Below, one piece after another: positions 14,369 through 20,867 of a DNA stretch of 20,867 bases; position 1 is the first letter of the stretch; each line of letters starts with the position of its first letter. The position numbers were made by a program, and so were the translations under genes. The stretch covers positions 1-20,867 of the IMG/VR virus record IMGVR_UViG_3300037264_001061. One strand, 5' to 3'. The notes under the pieces are model-generated. The model was not told the origin of the DNA. It made no database searches and saw nothing but the letters and a program-made list of their open reading frames with translations. The stretch is from a virus.

Positions 14369-14405
14369 TTCACCACTCGCACGGTAGGAGAAACGTTTGG
14401 CAAAC

Positions 14406-14468
14406 ATGATGAACAAGGCTTGGGCAGAGCTAAAGTTATCGGGATTTTTCTATTTCACCAACCAGTGA
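14406..14468 (+). CDS. Possible 20-residue peptide ORF
   Basis: In the 183-base gap after the capsid gene, an ATG-ATG at 14406 opens 20 codons ending TGA at 14466-14468 (MMNKAWAELKLSGFFYFTNQ). AGGAG at about 14386-14390 lies roughly 15 bases upstream, distant but similar to the capsid gene's spacing. A short TTTCAC/GTGAAA inverted repeat covers its end. Evidence is slight. The ORF could be a leader peptide or chance. Confidence 0.25.
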   Translation: MMNKAWAELKLSGFFYFTNQ

Positions 14469-14488
14469 AACGGGGAGATAAGTGAAAC

Positions 14489-14896
14489 ATGAAAATGCTG
14501 TTGTGCCCGAAAGGGTATGTGGCAACAAAGGTTAGCTTGAACGGCGCATGGCTTGATGTTCATATTGACATGGTTACGCCGGAGGAGCGCGGCTATACTC
14601 TCGTTGATGACACGATAGCTCAAATCCTCCTTCAGCGCCCTGGGTATGAGGCAGTGCCGGAGCGGACGTACCCACGCTCCATCGAGGAGTTGAAGGAGAA
14701 GGTAGGCAAGGAACTCCTCGCCATTGGCATTTTACGACAGCAACCCATTGTCCCCGTTGATGTTGCAACATTACCGCCGGACACGCAGCGGCACATCAGG
14801 CTGGGGAGAACGGGCGAGAGCCAGGAGGCGCGGCGAGGAACGACCCCACATAAGAATTGGTGGACACGAATCACACAGATTTTTAGGAGACGATAA
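14489..14896 (+). CDS. Hypothetical protein downstream of capsid gene
   Basis: The product has 135 residues. Residues 1-55 look compact and beta-rich (YVATKVSLNGAWLDVHIDMV, then GYTLVDDTIAQILLQRPGY). A helical stretch follows (SIEELKEKVGKELLAIGIL), and the C-terminus is strongly basic (WWTRITQIFRRR). It has one cysteine and no membrane segment. GGGGAG at 14472-14477 lies 11 bases before the ATG, and the stop overlaps the next start as TAATG. Its place right after the capsid gene would suit a head-associated protein. I do not recognise a family. Confidence 0.7.
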   Translation: MKMLLCPKGYVATKVSLNGAWLDVHIDMVTPEERGYTLVDDTIAQILLQRPGYEAVPERTYPRSIEELKEKVGKELLAIGILRQQPIVPVDVATLPPDTQRHIRLGRTGESQEARRGTTPHKNWWTRITQIFRRR

Positions 14897-15093
14897 TGGC
14901 AATCACCCAAGCCCAACTCAACGGACAACGCACAGAGAAAATCCTGCCGAATGACGGAAGCGGACGAGCAATTCAGGCAATCATGCTCCCCGTGGTCAAC
15001 GTGACCACCGGAGTCATTGAAGGCTGGATTCCAATGGCGTATACCGTGGACGCAGACGGCAAGGCGATTTTGCACGTCAAAGTCATCCCGTAA
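14896..15093 (+). CDS. Small protein sharing a module with the next gene
   Basis: The product has 65 residues. Residues 30-65 (LPVVNVTTGVIEGWIPMAY, then DADGKAILHVKV) align with residues 27-64 of the next protein (ITDPGTGLIVGYLPIKAL, then NGDGTATIKVDT): a TG-[VL]-I-x-G-[WY]-[IL]-P core followed by a DG-x-A-x3-V strand. The gene therefore looks like a stand-alone copy of that N-terminal module, perhaps a capsid or fibre attachment element. Its start overlaps the previous stop by one base, with AGGAGA at 14884-14889 upstream. The biochemical role is unknown. Confidence 0.75.
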   Translation: MAITQAQLNGQRTEKILPNDGSGRAIQAIMLPVVNVTTGVIEGWIPMAYTVDADGKAILHVKVIP

Positions 15094-15112
15094 GGAGGAC
15101 TGAGTTTCTACA

Positions 15113-16285
15113 ATGCCAGCACCAACCCCACAATACTATCAGGGGAAGCGGATTCTTCAACACCCCTATGGCGAAAATCAGACGCCCATTCCGCCTCTGT
15201 TCGGTGCCATTACTGACCCTGGCACGGGGCTGATTGTTGGCTACCTGCCAATCAAAGCCCTGGACAACGGGGACGGCACCGCCACAATTAAAGTAGACAC
15301 GGAAATTACCGTCAACGACCCCACCATCAACATTGGCAACATCAAAGTGGGGTCTTCTGATAATCAGACAAGTGGGAACCGCTGGCTCCGTGTGGAAGGG
15401 GATGGAACGGTTCATGTCATCGTTGACTCCCTCCCCATTCAAACTACGGACGTTGCAATGTGGGGCGGGACTCCGGTTACGGGCGCGGACATTACGCCCA
15501 ACATTCTCAATCTTGATGTGCTGCTTTCCACTAGGGCATCCGAAGCTACCCTTCTGGCGCTTGCAGCTTCCGTAGCCTCAATTGATACTGATATTGACAC
15601 CCCACTTTCATCCCGTGCCTCGGAAGCCACTCTCGCCGCGTTCTTAGCAGCGTTCAACTTGGAAGATTTTGCAACACAGACGACGCTTCTCACCAGGTTA
15701 GCAGACGCGACCTTTACTTCTCGAATCAACACCCTGGGGCAGAAGACAATGGCAACGTCTACGCCCGTTGTGTTGCCTTCTGACCAGTCGCCTATTGATG
15801 TGAATATCATATCAACTCCTGGTGGTGAGGCGGCTGATGCAGGACAACTTTTTGCGGGGGCAAATCCCACTATCAATCTTACTTCCGCAGGAAGCGAACA
15901 GGCATATATGCTAATTCGCAATCCGGCAGCAAGCGGAAAGGTCGTCAAAATCAAGCGGTTTGTGCTGTCGGCGATGACGTTGAATAAGGCGGTGGCATAC
16001 TTCATCTATTTCGCCCCAACTGTAACGGCGAATGGGACAGCGGTTTCGGGTTTCAGTACGACCGCCGGAGTAGCAACTGTTCCCGTAGCACTAATAACTA
16101 CCCTGCCAACTGTAACTGCATTTGGCAATCGGATAATTAGCTCATCAGCATCCAACGGTAGCACCGTGATTCTTGATGAGGAGTTTGCGATTCGGATTCC
16201 CGCAAACACATCCCTTTTGATTACGGTGATTCCGCAGACGACCAACACGGATACGACCATAGCTGTTTTGTGGGCGGAGGTATAA
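15113..16285 (+). CDS. Fibre- or head-decoration-like structural protein
   Basis: The product has 390 residues. An N-terminal module (27-64) is shared with the preceding small protein. Residues 135-205 repeat the pattern LS[TS]RASEATL.A and end in LADATFTSRINTLG, a helical/stalk type common in phage fibres. Next comes QKTMATSTPVVLPSDQSPIDV (200-220), also a widespread phage-structural signature. Residues 250-390 form a beta-rich domain (AYMLIRNPAASGKVVKIKRF, then EEFAIRIPANTSLLITVI) resembling jelly-roll-like heads. A trimeric stalk with a globular tip is a reasonable reading. Because the gene lies between capsid and connector genes, it may be a head fibre rather than a tail fibre. AAGGAGGA at 15093-15100 precedes the ATG by about 12 bases. 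Confidence 0.8.
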   Translation: MPAPTPQYYQGKRILQHPYGENQTPIPPLFGAITDPGTGLIVGYLPIKALDNGDGTATIKVDTEITVNDPTINIGNIKVGSSDNQTSGNRWLRVEGDGTVHVIVDSLPIQTTDVAMWGGTPVTGADITPNILNLDVLLSTRASEATLLALAASVASIDTDIDTPLSSRASEATLAAFLAAFNLEDFATQTTLLTRLADATFTSRINTLGQKTMATSTPVVLPSDQSPIDVNIISTPGGEAADAGQLFAGANPTINLTSAGSEQAYMLIRNPAASGKVVKIKRFVLSAMTLNKAVAYFIYFAPTVTANGTAVSGFSTTAGVATVPVALITTLPTVTAFGNRIISSSASNGSTVILDEEFAIRIPANTSLLITVIPQTTNTDTTIAVLWAEV

Positions 16286-16288
16286 ACA

Positions 16289-16648
16289 ATGCTTCCAAAC
16301 TTTTCTGACCAACTGTATATTGGTTCACTGCTCGTCCAGATTCCCGCAGGACAATCCTCGGCAACTACCGATAAGAGTTTTGCGTTTGGGACAAAGCCCG
16401 TTGGCGCAATCGTGATTGTGGCGGACTGTAAATATGGAGACGTGGGTAAGCTCGAAGTCATCCACCCCCAGGCGGGCGTTGTAGGGGAACTCGGAACCGT
16501 CCACTTGCCGGAGGGACAGCGAGATATTACCGTTGCCAACCTGAACCCGAACACGGAAGTTCCTGTCGGACTATCTTATCGGTTCACGTTGACGGCAGTG
16601 GACACCAACGGTAGAAACATAATCCTTTGGCTACTGGTGAAGAAATAA
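16289..16648 (+). CDS. Beta-rich hypothetical structural protein
   Basis: The product has 119 residues, almost wholly beta-prone (YIGSLLVQIPAG, PVGAIVIVADCKYGDV, VGLSYRFTLTAVDTNG). It has no membrane helix and one cysteine. Size and composition would fit a capsid decoration protein or small fibre subunit, but I recognise no family. GGAGG just before the previous stop lies about 9 bases upstream of the ATG. The stop TAA overlaps the connector start as TAATG, so its synthesis is coupled to that of the connector. Confidence 0.7.
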   Translation: MLPNFSDQLYIGSLLVQIPAGQSSATTDKSFAFGTKPVGAIVIVADCKYGDVGKLEVIHPQAGVVGELGTVHLPEGQRDITVANLNPNTEVPVGLSYRFTLTAVDTNGRNIILWLLVKK

Positions 16649-17526
16649 TGGCGCTTTCCTACTTGTACGCCAAAAAGGACGACGTGAAGAAGCACATGCT
16701 GGGGCTGGACATCAGCGACCTCCCAAGCTCCCTGGACGCGGCAATCGAATCCAAGTACCTAGTCTGGGCACAGCGCGACATAGACACCTATTGTGGACAG
16801 AACTTCGACCAGACGGTAACTGAGGAGTATTACGATGGTAGCGGAACCAACATGCTCATACTGCGCCGCCGCCCCGTTCGAGAGATTTTGCGTATTCGCC
16901 TAGACATCATCCCTCCCGTTGAGTGGGTGCGATTCAAGCGGTGGTTTTATATTCAAACTCAAACACGGACGGGCATCACGGTTGCTCGCGCAGGAGGGGT
17001 TGAACCCGCGCCAGTTACTTCTGAGCCGCCATACGTATTTCCCGCCGGTCTGGGATTCATCACTGAGGACTCTAATCCTGTGAACCAGACTGCTACCTTT
17101 TCCAATACAGATACACAATATGAGCGGGTTGACCTCCTGGTAAATTGCGAGATGGGGATGTTGCAGATTCCGGCGCGAGTGCTGTTCATGGAAGGACAGG
17201 CAACACCGTTCTGGAATTATACCTGGCTCCGAGGAAACGGGAACGTGCGAATCAAGTATTCCTATGGGTACACCGACCCCGCAACCACGGACAACCTCAT
17301 TGGTGGCCCAGGAAACCTGCCCCCCGAAATCACAGATGCGGCGGCAATGTGGGCATGTAAGTATATCTTGATGGACAAGGCGGTAACGATGGGGGCAGGG
17401 GCAAAATCCCTGTCAGTGGACGGCGTGAGCCGGTCGTTTGGTGAAATGCCTTACGAGGGCGTAATCAAGATGCTGGACGAGCGGGCAAAATCCATCATGT
17501 ATCGTTACAAAATGCTTGGTGTATAA
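16648..17526 (+). CDS. Head-tail connector protein, gp6-like
   Basis: From the preferred ATG the product has 292 residues. The first 85 show the connector pattern: an acidic helical start, AIESKYLVWAQRDIDTYCGQNF, then EEYYDGSGTNMLILRRRPVREIL. The C-terminal third has LPPEITDAAAMWACKYILM followed by GAKSLSVDGVSRSFG, also typical of gp6/adaptor proteins. These bind the portal ring and form the platform for the tail. The middle (105-175) is a longer beta-rich insertion than in the smallest members. An in-frame TTG at 16627 exists, but the ATG at 16648 overlaps the previous stop by one base and is the natural start. Confidence 0.85.
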   Translation: MALSYLYAKKDDVKKHMLGLDISDLPSSLDAAIESKYLVWAQRDIDTYCGQNFDQTVTEEYYDGSGTNMLILRRRPVREILRIRLDIIPPVEWVRFKRWFYIQTQTRTGITVARAGGVEPAPVTSEPPYVFPAGLGFITEDSNPVNQTATFSNTDTQYERVDLLVNCEMGMLQIPARVLFMEGQATPFWNYTWLRGNGNVRIKYSYGYTDPATTDNLIGGPGNLPPEITDAAAMWACKYILMDKAVTMGAGAKSLSVDGVSRSFGEMPYEGVIKMLDERAKSIMYRYKMLGV

Positions 17527-17790
17527 ATGGCAAAGACCGTTTCACACATCACCCTGCAAGGGGACATACTCACAATCTACTATACGGATTCCGAAGACCC
17601 GTCAGTTGACGAGCGGGCAGCAATCATTCGGTGGAAGAAGCACCCAAAGGTCATAAAATTAGTACAGGGGTTCTTTCAACTCATCGGTGAATACTTTTTA
17701 ACTGAGAACAAAAGTTTAGATGCTCTGGCGGATGAGCAAATTGACGACCTGCTCCGACGGTTGGTACAAGAGGAACCGCCCGCGAGCTAG
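17527..17790 (+). CDS. Small hypothetical protein after the connector
   Basis: The product has 87 residues. The N-terminal 30 are beta-prone (SHITLQGDILTIYYTDSEDP), and the remainder is helical with an acidic end (ALADEQIDDLLRRLVQEE). It has no cysteine or membrane segment. The ATG directly follows the connector stop with no strong ribosome-binding site, so it is probably translated by coupling. A head-completion or tail-assembly role would fit the position, but nothing in the sequence shows it. Confidence 0.65.
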   Translation: MAKTVSHITLQGDILTIYYTDSEDPSVDERAAIIRWKKHPKVIKLVQGFFQLIGEYFLTENKSLDALADEQIDDLLRRLVQEEPPAS

Positions 17791-17856
17791 GGTCGCTGAA
17801 AAATGCAGGAATAGGAACTACGTATGAAACTTGAGTCCTGAAGGAGAACATGACAC

Positions 17857-18123
17857 ATGGCAGTGTTAAAAGGCGGTACAGTAGCGGCAGCATCGCTAAC
17901 GTTTAAGCGGGAAGTTCCGTCAGGCGTGGTAGACGGAGTGAACATGGCGTTCAATACGTCCATTGCGTACCAAGCTGGAACACTGATGGTATTCCTCAAC
18001 GGAATTGCGTTGACTCCGACAGACGACTTTTCTGAGGGCGGGGGAACTTTGCTCACGCTCGTTAGTGCCCCAAGCAATACCGGCGGATACACGGACAAAC
18101 TTCTTGTAACGTTCTTGGTGTAA
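17857..18123 (+). CDS. Single-module beta protein (recurring fibre module)
   Basis: The product has 88 residues. Residues 17-88 are one copy of the module seen at the C-termini of the proteins at 101 and 18459: REVPSGVVDGVNMAF, MVFLNGIAL, a DDF in place of DYT, then a final hydrophobic strand (DKLLVTFLV). Here it stands alone as a gene, which suggests the module folds independently and can be a virion subunit by itself. AAGGAG at 17841-17846 is 10 bases before the ATG. A 66-base gap separates it from the previous gene. Confidence 0.8.
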   Translation: MAVLKGGTVAAASLTFKREVPSGVVDGVNMAFNTSIAYQAGTLMVFLNGIALTPTDDFSEGGGTLLTLVSAPSNTGGYTDKLLVTFLV

Positions 18124-18124
18124 A

Positions 18125-18424
18125 ATGACGAAGAACATTGCTGAGCAGATATTCCTCAACATGCTTGAGGAAATGAAACTGGTGCTCGACCTGGGAGAAT
18201 ACAAGTTGGGAGCCGACAAGAAGGCGTACACCTATTTCAAGCGGGTTGTGATGGACATTTTCTATGACAGCACCAGGAAGCTCCTGGTAACTATGGAGAA
18301 GGACGGCAAGATTACGCAGTGTAAGTGTGATGCAAACCTGAGACATGGCTATACCCAATGCCCGCAGTGTCATGGGGCGGGCTATGTAAATGTGAAAGAT
18401 TCCGAGCAGAAAGCTCGCAAGTAA
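18125..18424 (+). CDS. Small protein with DnaJ-like cysteine cluster
   Basis: The product has 99 residues. The first 60 are helical (AEQIFLNMLEEMKLVLDLG, then FKRVVMDIFY). C66-x-C68 and C79-P-Q-C82-H-G-A-G-Y follow; the CxxCxGxG half resembles one zinc-binding repeat of DnaJ. One zinc ion could be bound. The gene starts 2 bases after the previous stop. No known family is evident, and a chaperone-like or assembly role is only suggested by the motif. Confidence 0.75.
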   Translation: MTKNIAEQIFLNMLEEMKLVLDLGEYKLGADKKAYTYFKRVVMDIFYDSTRKLLVTMEKDGKITQCKCDANLRHGYTQCPQCHGAGYVNVKDSEQKARK

Positions 18425-18458
18425 GTGAAGAAAAACTAAAGGGAGGAGAAACACATAA

Positions 18459-19460
18459 ATGGCTATTACACAGATTCGTGGCGCACAGGTTCTTGACCTG
18501 ACAATCACATCAGCGGACTTAGCGGCTGATTCGGTTATCACGTCAAAGATTCTGGACGCCAATGTTACGTTGGCAAAGCTGGCAGCGAACTCGGTTGACA
18601 GTTCCAAGATTGTTGACTTGTCAATCGCGTCGGCGGATATTGCTGCTGATGCGATTATCACGTCGAAGATTTTGGACGCCAATGTTACGCTGGCTAAATT
18701 AGCAGCGAACTCGGTTGACTCGTCAAAAATCGTTGACTTGTCCATTGTGGCGGCTGACTTGGCTTCGGACTCGGTTATTACGTCGAAGATTCTTGATGCC
18801 AATGTTACGCTGGCAAAGCTCGCATCGGACTCGGTGAACTCGTCAAAGATTGTTGACCTGTCCATTGCAACGGTAGACCTCGGACACGGAATTGTTACCG
18901 TGGAGAAGTTGTCTGACCTCCGCGTTACGCAGGGCACGGGTGCTCTGGCAGTGGACGTGGCGGCAGGGTTTGTCCGTGATGACAATGTGGTAACTACGGT
19001 TGCTGCAACGGATGAACTTGCGGTTACAAACACGGCAACGAACTACGTTGAGGTAACAGGCGTAGGGGTGGTTTCCACCAACACCGTTGGCTTTACCACC
19101 GGACGTATCCCGTTGGCAGAGGTTGTGGCTGCTGGCGGTGTCATTACGGCCATCAACGACAAGAGGGCGTGGCTCGTTACCACTGAAGGTACGGCAACGC
19201 TGACCAACTCGAACTTCGTTGACAACGCTCAGCGGTACGGTGCGACGACTAACGGCATTGCAGGAGACCTGGACGGCGTGGATACAACCTACGTCCTTGA
19301 CTTCTCTCCCAGCCCTGCTGCAAGTTTGGCGCTGTACCTGAACGGTATTCGGCAGTTGTCTGGCGCGGGGAATGACTACACGCTGTCGGCTGCTACGATT
19401 ACCTTTGCGGTGGCTCCGGTGTCTACCGACCACCTTGTAGCGGACTACCGAAAGGCGTAA
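18459..19460 (+). CDS. Fibre-like protein with 40-residue tandem repeats
   Basis: The product has 333 residues in four parts. Residues 14-133 are three near-identical 40-residue repeats (L[ST]I..ADLA.DSVITSKILD, then ANVTLAKLA), with the start of a fourth at 134-141. Such [DN]S[VI]...KI arrays are typical of elongated beta structures in phage fibres. Residues 155-240 form a domain shared with the protein at 19835 (NYVEVTGVGVVSTNTVGFTTG, then ITAINDKRAW). Residues 265-333 are the recurring beta module (DLDGVDTTYVLDF, YLNGIRQL, NDYTLS). The first residues (MAITQIRGAQVLD) also resemble the start of the 19835 protein. GGGAGGAG at 18440-18447 lies 11 bases upstream. A receptor-facing fibre or fibre-base role is likely. 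Confidence 0.85.
   Translation: MAITQIRGAQVLDLTITSADLAADSVITSKILDANVTLAKLAANSVDSSKIVDLSIASADIAADAIITSKILDANVTLAKLAANSVDSSKIVDLSIVAADLASDSVITSKILDANVTLAKLASDSVNSSKIVDLSIATVDLGHGIVTVEKLSDLRVTQGTGALAVDVAAGFVRDDNVVTTVAATDELAVTNTATNYVEVTGVGVVSTNTVGFTTGRIPLAEVVAAGGVITAINDKRAWLVTTEGTATLTNSNFVDNAQRYGATTNGIAGDLDGVDTTYVLDFSPSPAASLALYLNGIRQLSGAGNDYTLSAATITFAVAPVSTDHLVADYRKA
18498..18857 (+). repeat. Three tandem 120-base coding repeats
   Basis: Units lie at 18498-18617, 18618-18737 and 18738-18857, each coding 40 residues. The best-conserved part of each codes ITSKILDANVTLAKLA. Differences are mostly synonymous third-base changes with a few substitutions (A/S, N/D), so the array arose by duplication and has since diverged. 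Confidence 0.9.
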
Positions 19461-19485
19461 TTTGAACTTGAATAACTAATGGAAT

Positions 19486-19515
19486 GGGAGTAGGGGTTTA
19501 ACCGCCCCTACTCCC
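19486..19515 (+). terminator. Strong hairpin after the repeat-fibre gene, without U-tract
   Basis: GGGAGTAGGGG and CCCCTACTCCC form a perfect 11-base-pair stem around an 8-base loop (TTTAACCG), 25 bases after the stop of the fibre gene and 16 bases before the next ATG. TGACCTGAAAGG follows, with no T-run. Stem length and style match the hairpin after the capsid gene. Confidence 0.7.
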
Positions 19516-19531
19516 TGACCTGAAAGGTGAA

Positions 19532-19831
19532 ATGAAACGGTCAGGACAGGCAGTAGATGTAGTCCCGCCTGTGGAACCAAAAGTCCCACAGACGGTTGAG
19601 CAGCAGATGTTAGCAGAAGCCGTTGCCACATTCGATATGTTCAAGAAGGATGAGGCAACGCTGATGACCGCAATCAAGGCGCGGAGCGAGCAGGTTAGTG
19701 CGCTGCAACAGGAGCAGAACCAAGATATTGAACACTTGCTCCGTGTCAAGGGCGCACTGTCGGCGCTCCAACACCTTGTTACGGTCTATAAAGACAAGAT
19801 TCAAAAGGCGCGAGCAGCGCAGGGAGAATAA
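19532..19831 (+). CDS. Coiled-coil hypothetical protein
   Basis: The product has 99 residues. A Pro/Val-rich start (VDVVPPVEPKVPQ) is followed by a nearly continuous helix from residue 22 to 95 rich in Gln, Glu, Ala and Leu (QMLAEAVATFDMF, then QVSALQQEQNQDIEHLL), which should form a coiled coil. It has no cysteine or membrane segment. AAAGGTG lies 2-8 bases before the ATG. The gene is wedged between two fibre-like genes with matching domains, so it may be a fibre trimerisation or assembly partner. That is inference. Confidence 0.7.
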   Translation: MKRSGQAVDVVPPVEPKVPQTVEQQMLAEAVATFDMFKKDEATLMTAIKARSEQVSALQQEQNQDIEHLLRVKGALSALQHLVTVYKDKIQKARAAQGE

Positions 19832-19834
19832 CCA

Positions 19835-20623
19835 ATGCCGCGAACAGAAGTACGGGCGGAACAGATTAAGGATGAAACAATCCTTATTGATGACTTGCGG
19901 GATTTTGCCCCCGAAGATGGTGGTGGGCTAAATCTTACCGTCCGCGCCGGTCGCATCCGAAACGACAACACGATTACCGATAAAACACAGCAAACGGTAG
20001 CCCTGACGCTCAGCACCACAAACTATGTGGAGATTGACAGCGTAGGTGTAGCAACTGCAAACCTTGTTGGCTTCACGACCGGAAAACTCGCGGTTGCGAC
20101 CGTTGTAACTGGCGTTGCCAGCATCACCACCATTACGGACAAGCGCACCTGGGTAGCAGCGGCGGGGTCTGGTGGTGGGATAAGCGGTTCTGGTACGACA
20201 AACCGCCTGGCACGGTTTACCGGCTCTACGGCAATCGGGGATGCCCAGATTAGCCAACACGCTACTACTGGCGCACTTACATTTTTGAAGGGCGTTGCTC
20301 CGACTGCCGCGAACCTGACAGACGGCGCAAATATCGCCACGGACGCCTCATTAGGAAGCGAGTTCCGTGTAACGCTGGCAGGGAACCGGACGCTTGACAA
20401 CCCGACGAACCCCACGGACGCGCAGCGGGCAGTGTGGCGATTCAAGCAGGATGCAACAGGTAGCCGGACAATCACATTGGGAAGCAAGTTTCGGCTGGGG
20501 GCAGACATCTCAGCAGTTACACTGTCAACCACCGCAAACAAGATTGATTACATGGGCGCAATCTACAATCTCACGGACGACAAGTGGGATGTGGTGGCGT
20601 TCGTGACAGGATACGGAGGCTAA
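19835..20623 (+). CDS. Fibre-like protein sharing a domain with the repeat-fibre protein
   Basis: The product has 262 residues. The start (EVRAEQIKDETILIDDL) resembles that of the protein at 18459, but without the repeat array. Residues 31-110 are the shared domain (LNLTVRAGRIRNDN, NYVEIDSVGVATANLVGFTTG, ITTITDKRTW). After a Gly/Ser linker, residues 122-140 (NRLARFTGSTAIGDAQIS) are a common fibre segment. Residues 160-262 form a C-terminal beta domain (FRVTLAGNRTLDNPTNPTDA, WRFKQDATGSRTITLG, then KWDVVAFVTGYG) found at the ends of many phage fibres. GGGAG lies before the previous stop, and the ATG follows that stop by 3 bases. A tail-fibre or spike role is likely. Confidence 0.85.
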   Translation: MPRTEVRAEQIKDETILIDDLRDFAPEDGGGLNLTVRAGRIRNDNTITDKTQQTVALTLSTTNYVEIDSVGVATANLVGFTTGKLAVATVVTGVASITTITDKRTWVAAAGSGGGISGSGTTNRLARFTGSTAIGDAQISQHATTGALTFLKGVAPTAANLTDGANIATDASLGSEFRVTLAGNRTLDNPTNPTDAQRAVWRFKQDATGSRTITLGSKFRLGADISAVTLSTTANKIDYMGAIYNLTDDKWDVVAFVTGYGG

Positions 20624-20624
20624 T

Positions 20625-20867
20625 ATGGCGATTTCTTCTGGACTACAGGCTACGTGCGATGCGAAGGTAGACGACCTGGTTACACAGTTGTCTACACTTC
20701 AGACTACCTACAAGACGACCAACGGGAAGTATTGGCAAGGATTAGCTTGCCCAATGACTATGCCCGCCGACGGCGCTACCGTGGCGTCTACGCCTACCGT
20801 CATACCGTCAGACCAGGCTAGGGTGCAAATCAACAGCGTGTGGTATGGGGGCGACTGGAATCATGTA
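20625..20867 (+). CDS. Structural protein, N-terminal part only (runs off window)
   Basis: Eighty-one codons are open from an ATG at 20625 to the right edge. GGAGG at 20615-20619 lies 5 bases upstream. Residues 5-35 are helical (LQATCDAKVDDLVTQLSTL), followed by KYWQGLACPMTMPADGA, a pattern I recall from phage structural proteins of unknown role. The segment VASTPTVIPSDQARVQIN resembles STPVVLPSDQSPIDVN in the protein at 15113. The stop one codon before the ATG belongs to the previous gene, so the two are closely coupled. Confidence 0.75.
   Translation, partial: MAISSGLQATCDAKVDDLVTQLSTLQTTYKTTNGKYWQGLACPMTMPADGATVASTPTVIPSDQARVQINSVWYGGDWNHV

Noticed and set aside
16627-16647. TTG start for the connector
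   Set aside because: The ATG at 16648 overlaps the previous stop as TAATG, as elsewhere in this operon, and begins the conserved part directly.
18498-18857. CRISPR-like array
   Set aside because: The 120-base units are contiguous, in frame and coding, without spacers.
18062-19033. Long open frame on the minus strand opposite the repeat-fibre gene
   Set aside because: It mirrors the repeat array of the + strand gene, has low-complexity Ser/Ala/Thr composition, and runs against an otherwise uniform operon.

Overview
The window is one strand-uniform late (virion-structure) operon of a tailed double-stranded DNA phage or prophage. Every supportable gene is on the + strand, genes abut or overlap by a few bases, and most have a clear AGGAG-type ribosome-binding site. 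Recognisable landmarks are an HK97-type portal, a MuF-type head-morphogenesis protein, a His/Ser prohead protease fused to a scaffold-like tail, an HK97-fold major capsid protein, a gp6-like head-tail connector and a run of fibre-like proteins. No terminase, tail tube, tape measure, endolysin, integrase or tRNA was found. The host cannot be named from the sequence: Shine-Dalgarno use and moderate-to-high GC codon use fit many bacteria.

Layout. 1-2602: the end of an upstream gene, a beta-rich structural protein with an internal duplication (101-1150), two small membrane proteins resembling a holin and an XhlA-like partner, a small hypothetical, an HTH plus four-cysteine protein, and a small HExxH metallopeptidase-like protein. 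2603-11434: portal with a collagen-like tail, a four-cysteine zinc-ribbon protein, then three large consecutive genes that carry unrelated effector-like domains (a HExxH metallopeptidase-like domain on a MuF protein, a zeta-toxin-like kinase, and a protein with an unassigned His/Glu-rich domain plus a DUF3293-like domain), followed by three small hypotheticals. 11452-14305: protease-scaffold fusion and major capsid protein, closed by a strong hairpin. 14489-18424: small proteins and beta-rich proteins that may decorate the head, the connector, and further small proteins. 18459-20867: fibre-like proteins with a 40-residue tandem repeat and domains shared between genes; the last gene runs off the end.

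The most unusual feature is a short histidine-rich motif, K-H-[LT]-x-G-(x1-3)-H-D-Q-x2-H, found four times in three adjacent genes (6054-9572). Each copy sits at the junction between an N-terminal part and a different candidate enzyme domain, and the copies differ at synonymous sites. This looks like a shared tag for proteins loaded into or attached to the capsid, encoded between portal and prohead protease. The tag function is inference. The motif, its repeated placement and the enzyme-like domains behind it are visible directly.

A second theme is module reuse. One beta module of about 70 residues occurs in three proteins (101-1150, 17857-18123, 18459-19460). Other modules are shared between 14896-15093 and 15113-16285, and between 18459-19460 and 19835-20623. 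I saw no convincing promoter. There is no gene-free stretch over 300 bases; the longest is 14306-14488.
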